A program made the position numbers and the translations under genes. This document shows positions 1 through 64,000 of a stretch of 64,000 nucleotides of DNA, one piece after another. Source of the stretch: Pogonophryne albipinna (Eukaryota > Chordata > Actinopteri > Perciformes > Artedidraconidae); assembly GCA_028583405.1 (NCBI GenBank), contig CM053260.1, positions 24,774,147-24,838,146 on the forward strand. Reading direction: 5' to 3'. The notes beneath the pieces were generated by a model. That model made no database searches. It was not told where the DNA came from and saw only the letters and a list, made by a program, of their open reading frames with translations. Position 1 is the stretch's first letter; each line of letters begins with the position of its first letter.

Positions 1-123
1 GTGGGTTATGAGGCATCACCATGGGGGGGCCAAAGCAAGCGGACGTTACGGCACACAGACGACATGAGATGGAGCGTTTCCATAGAGACAGACGCTAGGT
101 GGAGGCTGGAGGACCACAACCTA

Positions 124-258
<135 letters not shown>

Positions 259-581
259 TCAAACAGGAAGACAGGAGAGAGAAACAGAGGTTGCTATCAG
301 TACAGGAAACTGCATGGGAGGAGAAATATCAAAGAGGACATCTTTTCTGGATGAAACCTGAAGGAAAACAATAAATACACCACAGTGTTATTGGCAGGAA
401 ACGGCCCTGAAGTTTCAAATGACTTAAACAACATAATATTTATCAGTATCCATGGCGATAGAGTTAATGACATCATTCTTTCTTAAGTGCCCCTCTCTGA
501 TCAGAGAGATAGAGAAACTCAACACTTTATTCAGAGGATTTTTACCGACTAAAAAAAGGTTCTGGTAATTTCCCCTTTACA

Positions 582-782
<201 letters not shown>

Positions 783-870
783 TGTGAGAGTGAGAGTGAA
801 TCCAGTGGATGTAACACACGATGTGCCCCTATGGAAGGACTGTCAGCGAGTGTGAGAGCTGGCTGCTGGT

Positions 871-871
<1 letters not shown>

Positions 872-941
<70 letters not shown>
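872..941 (+). repeat. (GT)n microsatellite
   Basis: This is a 70-bp pure GT run, 91 bp after the first tract, probably interrupted from the same ancestral repeat. Confidence 0.98.
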
Positions 942-943
<2 letters not shown>

Positions 944-1684
944 GCTTAGACTTCAAAGAGCTTTAAAACTGACTGTTTAACATGGGCACTACACTCCAAA
1001 AAAAAGTGGACCTTAATTAAATGTATTTTGTAAACAGTTAAGATGTAATTGTTTATTAATGTATTAGGTGGAACCTGTTCACAAAATACATTTAAATAAA
1101 GTTTTTTAAACGTTTTATTTTTCCGAGTGTAGTATTCACCTTTTATTAAGAATATGCCAGTATTTACAATTTGATATGTGTGATCAGCATATTCTGTTAT
1201 CATATTTTAAATCTATTATTATCCAGAATGCCACTTTGGTGTAATACTATTTAGACATGTGGGATGTTATTACATTATTCAGGATTCAAGACAAGGCTTT
1301 GCGTATTCTGAACACACAGCCTGTTTACAGCCAGTTCTGTGCTTTGTGTACAAACCACCGAGAGATGCACGACCAAAAGTAAAGCTTGCATTTCTGTTCT
1401 TAAGGAGGAACACACTTACTTTCAAGACTTTTATATCAACATGTGTTTAGATGTGTGCACATATTTGCAACACAAACGTTCTCAAGAGGGTTATTTGAAG
1501 GAGGGAGGAGGCAGGCTGTGTTCCCAAAGTCAAACAAATATGACACAAGTGGAAATACTCAGCAATAATTCCTGTTCTGAAAGCTGCACGGACCAAAGTC
1601 TTTTTATGGAATATAGACAACAAATCTGACTTCTGTCACTTACTCATTTAAATCCACTCATTCCTGGTATTTGTTAAGTTGTTG

Positions 1685-1790
<106 letters not shown>

Positions 1791-3039
1791 CCTGGCAGAA
1801 ACAGAGTGTTCCTTCTGAAGTGTGTGTGAGAGGCTCAGCCAGGAGTCACTGGCAGAGCGCTGCTGTGTTAAACTAATGCCACCCACCACCAGAACATCCC
1901 AACATATTACAGGGAGACTTCTTTTCTCCCCCCTCTCCCCCTCTTTCTCTCTATTTTCCCCTCTTTTCTTTTCACAAGAATGCACATATTCCTGCTCTTT
2001 GGTTTTTCTATGTGGTTTCCTTTGTTAGTTTAAAGGGTGGTTCATTTGGACAGAATAAAGTGGAGCATTGTAAGGCTTCTGGTAAAGGACATTAGGGCGC
2101 TGGATATAATTTAATTCTCCACAACACAAACACAATGTCTCCTTCTCTCGGTCTGTCTGGTTTAAGGAAGTCGGGAGGAAAAGTCAAATTACCTTCCACG
2201 TCGCTGCGTTGCGTCTAAAATATGCAAACATTCGCGTGAACCAGTTGTAGACTTCGTTTAGTGTTAGCTGCTTTTCTGGAGATTCGAGGATTGCCTGGAT
2301 GAGGGAACAGCGACAGAAGCAAACATTTAGCATCTTGCTCCCGTCACAAAGTGATCAATAATTCAAGTTTGTGTGTGTTCTCTTGAGGAAAACAGACAAA
2401 CAGAAAGGAAACAGGCTGTGTCAAAGTGCTGAGAAGTCTCATGCACAGTCAATAACTGCAGATATGAATATATTGTTCCTTTGTGGGTAAATGAAGGGCA
2501 AGTGGAAAACATTTCTCAGGCAGATTACAGGGCAGCAATTATGGCTCAGATTAATTCCTGAGATCCCAGATTACTGCGGCCCGGCGATAATTGACTGGCC
2601 ATCTTAAAACAGGTCCATCCCTACTGTTGTGTGAAATGAATTTGGTAATAATCACAGAATTGCTTAATCGAATGCAATTGCCATATATGGCTGTTTTTTC
2701 TTGAAATGCTCTCATTTGAAGATGGTTAATCTGCCCCTCCGTCTAAATTGCATTTTAACAAGGAGAGAAATAAATCCAACAAATGTAGTTTTTTTGAATA
2801 GCGGGGTGGAGGATGTTAAGAATACAACACTGTAAAAAGAAAGCACGAGCTCACCTGTCTTATTAGCGAAGCGTACGTGAACGGCGGTCTAACCTCTGCA
2901 TTCATGTAAAACTCTTTGTTCTGACTGAGATCTGCACACAGGGAAGGAAGCATGGAATACAATGAGCAAGTGTCAACAGGAACGTCCCATCAGTGGATGA
3001 TAATGCACATATTAGCATGATCACAGGTGTGTATAATCT

Positions 3040-3506
3040 AGGGCTGCAACTCATCTGCCTATCATTTTCCTGAATAATCATTTGGTCCAGAATAGTGAAA
3101 CATCCATCCCAGCCGCCTTAAAGGTCTTGAAACAGGAAGACATTGTGTGAGGACACGTCTCATCATTTGTTGATTTCAAGGTGGACCTGTGCTGATGACG
3201 TCTCACATCCTAATTTAATATTTCTATTAACACTCACATTTTTATTATCCATTATTGTGATAATTTTCATCCTTTGGTCTGCAGCAATAAAATGTCCCTC
3301 CTAGTGTCTCGAAGTCCACGGTGACTTCTTTAGGTCATGTTTTCATGTTTTGTACAAATATATTCACTTTAATATGATATGAAATAGAGTAAAGAAGGAA
3401 GTATACATTTAAGAGAAGCTAAAAACAGCATTACCTGAAATGTTTTCATACAAATGGACTTGAACTATTAATACATTAGCTACAATTAATGTATGGTTGC
3501 AGCTTT
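3040..3506 (+). mobile_element. hAT-like MITE, AGGGCTGCAACT family
   Basis: The element begins AGGGCTGCAACT and ends GGTTGCAGCTTTA, which is an imperfect inverted terminal repeat. Internal phrases (TTTGGTC..., AATGTCC, GAAGTCCACGGTGACTTC, AATATGATATGAAAT) match an abundant non-coding teleost repeat that I recognise. The transposon superfamily is inferred. It ends 155 bp from exon I. Related fragments in the window: about 5062-5330, 7245-7462, 27233-27540, 34445-34690 and 45727-46740. Confidence 0.65.
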
Positions 3507-3529
3507 AAATTACAGATACAATATCTATA

Positions 3530-3602
3530 TGTGTCAGAATGAGAATCAGAATAGCTTCATTAGTCCCACAGAGGGGACATGTACATTGTTACAGCAGAAA
3601 CG
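3530..3602 (-). mobile_element. LINE 3' end fragment, minus strand
   Basis: Reverse-complemented it reads CCCCTCTGTGGGACTAATGA then AGCTATTCTGATTCTCATTC. It is the only LINE tail in the window in the foxp1 sense orientation, and its AATAAA is changed to AATGAA. Confidence 0.5.
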
Positions 3603-3660
3603 AGCTTCATGTTACCTAAGAAGCATGCTAATGATAATAAAACAAGTGTGTGCACTGTAC

Positions 3661-54634
<50,974 letters not shown>

Positions 54635-56461
54635 CTAATAAAGAGAAATACATAAAAAAGATTCAGTCAAATAGAAATCCTAGAAGTAGATTTGCTAAAA
54701 GTCCCATGAGGACACTTTGATGCCTATTAAGAGAGCAGATGTATCTCCTTACAACAATATGCCCTTGGCCTTCTGATGGATAACAAAAAAACATTCTAAG
54801 ACTTTTCAGTTAGAGCTGGAATAAACAAATCCCTGCACAAACACACCAGGAACAATGCTTAGATGAATTCACAGAGAGAGGGAAACAAATCCTCTGCTGA
54901 AGAAATATTTATCTGCATTTACAAGTAAACACAAAGACACTATCAGTGCGTTTGATCCTCCTTTAGCTCGGTCAAACTCCCCAAATAAAAGGCTTTACGG
55001 CCGCTGTAAATATCTGTTAAAGGACACGGCCTTCTCAGTGGAAAACAAAATACAGTGCAGTCACATGTTTATTGCTCCAGCTACTCCCTTTTCCCTTACG
55101 ATAAATAATCAAACATGCCATCCAGAGCAAACAAAGCTGGAGAGAGCCAGGGGGAAAAAAACACAGTAGGTCCAGAAAACGGTCAGCGATACCAAGAAAA
55201 GCAAGCGTTGTGTTCCCACAGTGAGCTGGCCTGCCTCACACCTCCACCAGTAAACCATCTGGGTAAATAACCGGCCTCATTCTTTCCGTGTTCCTCAGAC
55301 GATTGCTCCCACAATTAAACAAACAGCCGAGCTCATCCCGCAGACAGACAAGCTCCCCGAGTCTATTATATGAGAAGTTCAGAAATTGTAAATGGCAGAA
55401 TGTTTGAGAAAGATAAGCTCAAAGAAAAAGTTAGAGCGACGTGTAAACAAGTGAGATATCTTCAGGGAAAGGGCAAATGGAAAGCTCTGTGGACGGATGG
55501 AAAGATAAAGATAGGTCTGAGAGTTGGCCTTAGTGCGGGAAAAGTCTCACAATACTTTAAGACGGGGAGGCGAGAGACAGTTAGGGTTTGGAGCCAACAG
55601 CTGTACGACGGTCTGTGTGTGTGTTGACCCTCCCAAACACACGGCTGTCGGATGACATCATACATATGACCACAGGCTACAAAGAGGCCACACTCCTGGC
55701 ATTTCACCATGATTAACTTTAAAGTGTTTAAACTATCCCTGTCTCTGTCTGTCTCGCTTTTTTTCTAAGCTGTTGTGTGAAGATAAATCACATATAAGCA
55801 ACGTAGCTCATTCTTCATGCCTCCGCTTTGAATTTGAGCGTGGGGGGAAGCCCCTTATGTAAGTACACTCATAAGGAAAGGACACAGATTGAAATGATGT
55901 GAGAAAGACAGCAGTCATACAGTCATATAGAACATGATGGTATTTTTTTTGGCACATAGTGAAACCTATAAATCATCACAACATCTCATATTTAAATATC
56001 AAAAAGATGTTGTCGACGTCATTAGGATTAACTTTATTTCATTTTTTGTATTTAGCATTTTATTTGGGAAGACATTCAACGTCATTTCCACTCACAATAA
56101 AACTAAATGTAAATAAACGATAAAAATAAACACAGAATGAGACGATATTGGTCTCTGAATGCATTGTATTGTTGTTGACTAAAGAAAATACTAAAAAAGG
56201 TAAAACAATATTGGTGTTAATAATATGATTTGGGAGATGTGTAATTTTTTAAAATGACAATCTACCAAGAATGTTGTTGTTTTTTCATTGAAAGCCGCCG
56301 CGACATCATAAAATGAGAACGAGAATCTCGATGACTCAAGAGACCAAGAGAAGCCGTAAGAAAATCATTCTCAACACCCAGGGCGTGGTATTACGGGCAC
56401 AATGAAGAGTAAACATAGTGGCTGTTTTCTTTTCCTTGTAACTGATGACACATGCAGTAAA

Positions 56462-56462
<1 letters not shown>

Positions 56463-56541
<79 letters not shown>
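56463..56541 (+). repeat. (TG)n microsatellite
   Basis: This is a pure 79-bp TG run upstream of exon A. Confidence 0.98.
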
Positions 56542-56542
<1 letters not shown>

Positions 56543-57179
56543 GGAACTAAGACAGTTGAGTCAACAGGATATGATAGGAAGTTCAGACAGTATTGGATGA
56601 AGAAGTCTTTCTTCACTGTAATCTTCCTATGATGCAAAGCTAATCAGAAACGGCATACTGTACTGTATATATGCTCAATGATCGGTTACTATAAGTAAAT
56701 AAGGTCATGGTGACATTGTTGACAAAGTGGGATGTTACAATCATATTTTAAAAATGACTAGCTAAAACGTTTTTCTTGGCAGGATTGTAAAATAACTAGT
56801 AGCCCAATTTCATTAAACTCGGTGGAAGGGTGTTGCATGCAAGTACATTTTTTGAGCAGATCCGAATGAGACTGGATACACAAATGATAACTAATGAACA
56901 CACTGAATTCAGAAGAATGACATTACAACACAGAGAATGGGATTATTGGATCTGTCCTTTGTGAGTGCAATCCTTGTTCCTTGTTCCATTATGTTACTAA
57001 CTAACTGAAGACAAATATTCACGCCTATGTTTACCGTCTTTGGATATTGTCTTGGGTAACAATGGGAAAGTTAATTGAACATGGCATAATTGTATGAAAG
57101 ATAGCCTTCTACGTTCATGTCAACAACTTCATTGAATTAATCTCCCAATCAAAGTTAGGGCAGGTATTATGTGATCAAT

Positions 57180-57415
57180 CACATGCCGTGAGTCTGAGTC
57201 CCTCACCCTGTTCCAGTCCCGCCTCAAAACCCACCTCTTCAACTCTGTATCCATAAGCCCCCCCCCCCCTCTCAACCAACTTCCTCCTGACTGCTTTTCT
57301 GTTTTGTTTCGTTTCTTTTTGGTTTTGTTTTGTTTGTCTACCCTCCCTCCCAAGTGCAAAGCGTCTTTGGGTTCAAGAAAAGCGCTATAGAAATATAATG
57401 TATCATTATTATGCC
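57180..57415 (+). mobile_element. LINE 3' end with ORF2 C-terminal remnant
   Basis: One frame reads LFQSRLKTHLFNS, a common C-terminal phrase of fish LINE ORF2, followed by untranslated sequence and an end of AAAGCGCTATAGAAATATAA with an ATTATTATG-like tail. A C homopolymer (57259-57269) interrupts it. Confidence 0.6.
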
Positions 57416-58839
57416 TGCATATGGCGTCTCAATAACTCTACAAAGACACAAGATGAGTAAAGAATGTTGGTAGCAAGAAAGAAAAAAAAAGGTGAGTGAG
57501 CTGAGAACCTGTGTTGTGAGGTCAACGCTCCACATTTAGGAATGTTGCCGTCATGTTTGTATTTTAAAAAGGCCACTAGAGCTGGCATGCCTTTGAGAGG
57601 CCTAATGCTAGGCTAAAATAATCTATTGTCAACTGTCACAGCGGTGTTTACACAGCACCCACTCCTCTATTTCAGAGCACTCCCCCTCCTCCTCCTGGAG
57701 AATGTATCTTCTTTTGATCTTCCATTCAAAAGGTACTGGACTCTTGATGGATATGTAAGTGTTAGAGCTGCTACAGACTGATATGATAAACACATCTGAT
57801 GTGAGGGATAAGGCACCTGAAGCACAGAGAAAGAGAGACAGCATGTTGTCTAGGTGCCATTCAAATCCAGATTAAGTTAAACTGATCAATAAAGAATGTT
57901 CTGTTTGGATATTGATAACTACAGTCAGCCTGGTAGCACCAATGGCATGCTAATAGTCATTTTGTGTGCTATGGTACACTTTTGTGTTGTCATTTCACAC
58001 TATGGCAATACAATAAGATGAGGGCAATGTGCTCTGAATGTAGCGTGATGTAATAAAAGACGTAATGTATGGGTGGGTCAAACAAAGCCTGTTCGTGTCC
58101 CATAAAGAAACAACAGTCAACAGTTGTTGGAACAAGTAACGCACGCAACTTTAACAACAAACATCTTTATTTGTACTCAAACCATGACCTTTTCCTAACC
58201 CTAAACAAGACGTTGTGTTGCCCTAATCTTACCAGGTAGGGATGTTTGAAATCCAGTTTGTTAACCATGTGTTAAAAACCTCCTCCATGATTCCATATGT
58301 GGCGGTTAACGCTGGCGAAATATTTGTAACTTAATTTACGTAATTGTTTAAACCCAAACCGTAAACTTGGTGGTTTGTTTGAATTATCAATCATAGCCAA
58401 ATGTATAAAACAGCAATAATGCATTTGTATGTGTTAAGTAAGGAGTGAGAACTACGTTAAATGATACGCACAAAAACGTAAAAACTAGACTAAATGTCTT
58501 TTGACCATTTCTATTAATCTAATAAGATCATGTTGATACGGTAGATTGCCCCAAGAACTATATATAGTTGCATGGTCACATGGACGTAATCATACTTTAA
58601 CAAATTATATTGTATACTTTTTATTGCATTAAGAGTGAGTTATGGTATTAAACAGGATTTGTGATATTGTGTGTCTTGATACATACATTGGAGGTGTTTA
58701 AGTATACAAGACAGCAGCCCTGTTTTAATCCAAACTGAGGTTGTTTGGGAGGCAAGCTTGTCACTGGAATAAGAACATAAATGCAGATATATACGCCTAC
58801 ATCCCCCATCAGTGTTTCCGTATGTGTACATGCACACAA

Positions 58840-58865
58840 ACACACACACACACACACACACACAC
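58840..58865 (+). repeat. short (AC)n microsatellite
   Basis: About 13 AC units follow a TGCACACAA lead-in. Confidence 0.9.
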
Positions 58866-60214
58866 CATGTAGGGAGTGAACCCTCCAGGTGCTTTTGATT
58901 AGAAAACACCCTCCAGCGCATGACAAAGGTTTTTATCAGCAACAAAGCCGGCACAATTTGGTATCCTTGTCATTTCCAGTCCTCTTTTATATTCACCATA
59001 TCAAATGTGTTCAAAGTTCACACCCTCTTCCCCCCGTTAACGCAACTTCCTCAATAAACAACAGGCGTTTTTTTATCTGCATCTACTTTCACACCATATT
59101 AGCGGATAGAGGCAGGAGCGTCTCTTACGTCCCTGGGCTATCACGCTGTGATAAGGGAACTGCTAAGTACTGGATGTCTTTATGTGCAGTCTGCACATGT
59201 GGATTATTTACAGGCTTTGGGGTTTCCTGCTGCTAAAGCCAGCTCTGGGTGTCTTACAAATCCCAGCTCAGAGCATTGCCACACAGTCAAGTCTGCTCTT
59301 TGCCGAATCCCTCGCTGCACTACGATATAAAACAGACATATTCCAGATACGTCTGTCTTTAATCTCATTTAATGCAACTTTAACTGACCCACAACAAATC
59401 CAACTGTGAGTAACGGAGCGGGATCTGAGAGAATTTGCCTTAGCACTCGTGTCACATTCTCTAAATGACAGATGTATAAGAAAGGGGGGGTGAGCTGAGG
59501 TCACAAGAAGATACAGAGATGCTGTTAAATGCGTAGTGGGGAATCATTCAGGGTTTCTGGAGTGAGACGGTGAGGAATGGGCCACCATTGTTTGTTCAGT
59601 CCCATCAACAGAAAGACCTCTTTACTTCTTTAAACGTCCGGCTCCTCTTGCCACAGCTGGGGAAGACCTTGAACGTGAAATGGTTTCAAGCAGATTGCTC
59701 CTAATTGCAGGAAGATGTGCGAGCAGGTGTAACCGGATCCCTGCGGCCACTCAGAGAAAGGGAGACGAAACGAGATGTGCATCTGCTCGTGTGTCTCTGC
59801 ACTCGTCTGTGTGTGTGCTTCGGTGTATTTACTCAGCGGCCACGTTTCGCCCGGCTTTATTAGTCAGGAGAGTGTGGCTCAGAGACAGCCAGCAACAACA
59901 CGACTAATAGGTTAGCTCTTAATGTAGTCCGGCTCTGAAGACTCCGGGCCCTCTGTGGGGTTGGAGCACCGGCGGCCTAAATGTCAAGGTTACTGCCGTG
60001 ACTTTCTGACTGATGGCACGTCTCAACTCACCTGACATTTATCACTTCTGCTGTTTTCTTTTCAAACACAGGACCCTCTTCTGCTGAGTGGGAATGGAGC
60101 CAAGAAGCCAGCAAGGTGGTTGAATTGTCTACTTTGCTTTGGAAGGTTGCTAACTGAGTGATATTACTCAAAAGTATGTCATAGAGTCGTGTGATGATGT
60201 CTTTGTGTAGGCTG

Positions 60215-60470
60215 ACTGGTAGATAGCATCGCAAGGACTGGAATAATGCAGAAAACAAGGTCTGGGGCAAACGCATGTTTATGATACTTAACGAGTTTTG
60301 TTCAGCAGGATAACTCCACATATTAACACCCTTAATATTGTTAAGCGTAAATGCAATTGACAGATGTAAAAAAGCAACGTTATGCTCAACATGATTTTCA
60401 CACGTTTCCACCACAAAGCTAAAAGGCAGCTAATGTAATTCGTGATGACGTTGAATAGTCTCATCTAGCC
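60215..60470 (-). repeat. dispersed repeat, copy 2 of an inverted pair
   Basis: On the minus strand it reads AATTGCATTTACGCTTAAC, GGTGTTAATATGTGGAG, TTATCCTGCTGAACAAAAC and CTTGCGATGCTAT, parallel to 47960-48150. The open frame crossing it (60028-60414) is therefore not treated as a gene. Confidence 0.6.
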
Positions 60471-62353
60471 AGCTCAATACGATTGTATTTTACCTATCGC
60501 CCTTATTTCGGGAATATAACCAACAAGCCATTTAAAAAACATTGACTTTGAGACAAGGGAGCCAGTAAGTGCTAACAAGCTAACTCTGTTGGCAGCCATG
60601 ATAAGAGCTGGTTGAAGGCAAAGAAAAGCTCCACTGCTTCTCTCTTATCTCTTTTAGCATGAGGACCAACAACAATGGAGCAATCTTTATGGCGGCGACA
60701 TTTAAAGCAACACTTCATTTGGTGACCATTAATATCTGCTGTACCATTTAATCATGCGTGATACATTAAAGACATCCCTCTTAGAAAGTGTGATGTTGTG
60801 TCCTCCAGAATTATTCTCCGTTACATCTTTCGTTTGGACATCAAAGTGTTTGGGAAAAGGACAAAGGACAATTTTCTTTTCACTTCTTGACCTCGGTTCA
60901 GGATCTTCTCTCCCAGTCCCTCCATGTAGGTTGCTAACATGCTAAGCTAATGACAATTCCTTCGAGAGGCTGCTCAAGGAAACATCCAATCATTATATAA
61001 ATTATAAGCGCTATTGTAGCCAGTGGCAATCAATCCAGAGAAATATGGTTCTTTATTCAGCATATGACAGATGGAAGAAGTGGTGTTAGGGAGGTGTTGA
61101 CTATGCAAACACATAATAATTGAAGTCACTTGAAATATGTGTCGTTTTAATTGAAATGCATATCATTTTTTGTATTTCTCGGCTTGGGGTGATTTTTAAA
61201 CATGCAAGCGGATAAGCAGTGAGGATCATGTCTATTTATATTAATTGCATTTTTTTGTCTCCTTTTCCTCAGTAATACAGACGTTTATCTGCAATGCAAA
61301 GCAGGGAAAGTCTGGTTCCCCTGTAAGTATATAATTAATGCCATTTCCAAAAAGCCACTCCACATGGAAAACAGGCCCTGATGCTCAAACCTTGCGCATT
61401 ACAGGGTCCTCGCAACAACACTCTCCAGTCTGTGTTTAGATTTCCAAACTAATTCATGTAGAATACATAAATAAATCAACGTTTTATACCCACTTCAAAC
61501 CATTAGATTCCATTCCTTCGCTGCACTTTTCAACTAATCTATTAATATGTATGACAACACTGAACATTTAGAATATCCACGTTTAAACAATAAGGCAGTG
61601 TGTGTGCACTCACATAAGACACAATCTGACTTCACTAAAAAGCACATTTTGTTTGTCCAACATCCCCCCCTCTCTCCCGTGTACCCCACCCCCCCTTTGC
61701 TCTCTTCCCATAACAGGTGGGACTAATGTTTTTTAGCGCAAAAAAATGACTGTAAGAAAAACAAGACGAAAGCAAAGTTATTAACTGCGAGTGGAGATAG
61801 AAGAGAGGGGGCTGTGAAGCAGGACTGATGATGGAGGGTGGGTGGGGGGGGCAGACAGATGGGGGAAGAGAATAAGTGTGAAGCAGAGGTAAAATGGAGA
61901 TGGAAAAAGACGAGAGTAGCGAAGGGGAGGAGGAGGGTGCAGGAGGTGCAGAGGGGAGGGTAAACAGTGCCCCGACCGGGAGGTATCGGGCGCTCGGAGC
62001 CTGGTACAGAGGGGTCACCCCCCCGCCCCCCCCACCAACCACCCAACCCGAGGTCAGCTCAGCTATGCCGGCCTGACAGCTTCCGTTTCTGTGTGCTCGC
62101 CGTTTGTTTGGATTCCCCCAGCCTTGCTTAGCCAGCAGCTTAACAACAGATAGCTGAAGAAGGCCTCCATTGAAAGAGCGGCCGGGATCAGAAAATCACA
62201 CCAAGGAGAGTACACAAGCTGCAGACCAAACACACAAGACACAACACGAGCACACACACATGCAAATGACATGGATTGTCAGAGTTGCATATGCTGCAAA
62301 CGAGAGCACGACAAATAGGCTTTTGCTCGCTGCAAACAGCTAAAAACGCATGC

Positions 62354-62356
<3 letters not shown>

Positions 62357-62390
<34 letters not shown>

Positions 62391-62406
62391 GCGCGCGCAC
62401 ACACAC
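62357..62406 (+). repeat. (AC)n with CG-rich interruption
   Basis: Sixteen AC units are interrupted by TCGCGCGCGC and then resume. The alternating purine-pyrimidine sequence with CG steps is a classical Z-DNA-prone pattern. Confidence 0.9.
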
Positions 62407-62449
62407 TGCTTATTATACCAAACAACTTCCTGGGATGATTAAATAACTG

Positions 62450-62900
62450 AGAAGATCTGAGCTAAAGCATTTCCGTCCCCCGCCATTATTAAACGAATGT
62501 TGTGTTTATTACAGCTTTAGTGCGGTGTAAACGCATAAACAGCCTCCCAGAGTACAAGAGGAGCTGTCAACTAAATATTGTTTCTCTCATGAGTCGCTCT
62601 TCCACCTCAATTACGCCTTTCAACTTCGCAGGCTCAGTATGATAAAGTGGCAGTAAAAATCATTCACATTAATACACCATTGTGCATCTGCTGCTAAAGG
62701 TAATTAAAGAAGTAAATGACTCATAAGAATAGACATATTAGCCGCAAAATGAAAGGCAACTGGGCTGCCTCATGAAAATATGTACCATTAAGATACTGCA
62801 TTTTCATATTGGGGTAATCAGCTCCACTAGCCTGATGCTGATTTAATCCACTCCAGTGGAAAGTCTATCAGCGCACAGCCGCGTGTCACTGTCTACCCGC
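62450..62900. promoter_or_regulatory. candidate conserved non-coding element
   Basis: A repeat-free AT-rich block has ATTCACATTAATACACCATT, GGTAATTAAAGAAGTAAATG and CATTTTCATATTGGGGTAAT. It lies in the upstream intron. This is inferred only from composition and lack of debris. Confidence 0.25.
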
Positions 62901-64000
62901 CAAGAGCCAGGCAGTCTACTCTAGCATTGCCTGTGAATGGCTCCACTAAAGGAGAGAGGTCACACGCAGACACATCAGTCGGAGGGGCATTCAGTGCTTC
63001 GGTGTCATTTAGAGGCAGATGGAGAGAAAAAAGGATGGGCTAAAAAGAAGATGGGGGAAAAATAGCTGAAATGATCTGGGAACAATGCAGCGGGCAGATC
63101 TCAGCAGCCCCTCTCTCCCTGACCTTAGCTTTGTGTTCTGAGCGTTTGATGCCTCAGGATGCCCACCACTGAATACAGCGATAATATCCGTCAAGTTGAT
63201 AAAGTGGGAGGAAGAGAGCAGAGGCATGCCAACTGTGCTGGGGTACTTAGAAGGACTGTTAGAAAAACGCGCACTCCTCCCGCGATTGCCTCTTTGTTGG
63301 AAGTGTTGCATCACTTTGGTATCGGGGAGTGTTGTGCTTGGGAAAACGGGAGCTTCCAAAAACCCAGCGTGAGACCTAGAACACTCTGAGCGGATTTGAT
63401 CATGCCTGAATGATATTGTTTAGAATGGGAAGCTCTGCCTGCCCGGGTCTCATAGACGGAGGACTTATCGATACGCTTGAGACTTCCGGGATACGACCGG
63501 TAAAACCCCCTTAAATCTTCCAATTGAGTTGCTTTGAATATAGATGAATGTAGTCCACACGCAGCTAGAGAATAGAGCTGGAGGGTGGAGGAGTGATGTG
63601 GTCCACAGTCAGGGAGCGTCACAGCGCTCGAGGCCTGGACTGATGGCCCCGATGTCAGCTGACCACTGTTCAGCCTCTGCACCACGGGGCGCCATGATTA
63701 ACTCGCTGTGGATGCAAAAGTATCTCATCTAGATGAATAATCCCACTAATCATCAGTACAACAGACAACAAGCGTGACACCGCCCTGAGCTCGTTTTGAC
63801 TCTTCCCTTGGAGATGGATTTGAAAGGACATCTGGCCGAAGAGCAGACGAGTCTCCTGTTTCATGAAGACACTAACAGTACGATCTTAGAGCAAACACAT
63901 CTTCTTACTGAAAATGAAATGCTGTATTGAAAGAACTACTCGATGTTTGCGGGGAAAGTAAACTAATGTCACACACAATGTGAAATGACTCTGTTACAAG

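Larger units (their letters stand above)
54635..64000. other. foxp1 upstream intron (partial)
   Basis: Upstream of exon A the gene should have at least one exon with the initiator (MMQESG-type start in vertebrate FOXP1). I looked for that start and for a phase-0 donor after a Q-rich end and saw neither, so it probably lies beyond 64000. The stretch holds a (TG)n tract at 56463, a LINE 3' end (57180-57415), the second copy of the inverted dispersed repeat (60215-60470), short CA tracts, and AT-rich candidate conserved sequence at about 62450-62900. Confidence 0.6.

Noticed and set aside
60028..60414. 128-codon minus-strand frame ending at a good-looking donor (GTCAG/gtgagt), considered as a foxp1 N-terminal exon
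   Set aside because: The protein has no resemblance to the FOXP1 N-terminus, the phase does not suit exon A, and part of the sequence is a dispersed repeat also found at 47960-48150.

Overview
The window looks like genomic DNA of a ray-finned fish, probably a percomorph teleost. Evidence: short conserved exons separated by kilobase introns with GT-AG borders; very long pure (CA)n/(TG)n tracts; and families of short non-autonomous DNA transposons and LINE 3' ends that I recognise from teleost genomes. There is no sign of operons or other prokaryotic organisation. The species cannot be named from the sequence.

One protein-coding gene explains all the coding sequence I can support: foxp1 on the minus strand. 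Nine consecutive internal exons (54634 down to 3661) join in frame into 410 codons. In order they encode the first glutamine-rich block (ALQVARQ...), the [11 protein letters not shown] block, a second poly-Q exon, the LAFQQQLLQ block, a linker, a C2H2 zinc finger split over two exons, the leucine zipper, the PLNLV CtBP-type motif, and the Ser/Thr/Pro linker ending in RRRYSDKYN just before the forkhead domain. Residues such as [14 protein letters not shown] and [10 protein letters not shown] identify FOXP1 rather than FOXP2 or FOXP4. I could not decide between teleost foxp1a and foxp1b. The forkhead exons lie left of base 1 and the start-codon exon lies right of base 64000 or was not recognised, so the gene probably spans the whole window.

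Layout on the plus axis: 1-3660, intron leading to the missing forkhead exons, with three TG tracts and a hAT-like MITE; 3661-9613, three exons (pre-forkhead linker, zipper, zinc-finger second half); 9614-21671, two introns around the zinc-finger exon at 15840; 21672-29524, linker exon and LAFQQQ exon; 29525-34354, a satellite-like intron and two Q-rich exons; 34355-54481, a 20 kb intron with large repeats and a CpG-rich candidate internal promoter near 42.6 kb; 54482-54634, first Q-rich exon; 54635-64000, upstream intron.

The most unusual non-coding structure is a transposon-like element carrying an 11-bp minisatellite. It occurs twice in opposite orientation: a diverged copy at 9697-10099 with near-perfect inverted ends starting at TTAA, and a copy near 45.85-46.52 kb holding 49 units of exactly 11 bp with a higher-order six-unit pattern. 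The second copy appears nested inside a different MITE. Other points of interest are a (UG)10 tract at the 3' splice site of a frame-critical exon, a tandem satellite full of ATGCTAAT motifs beside the poly-Q exon, and LINE 3' ends that are almost all antisense to foxp1.
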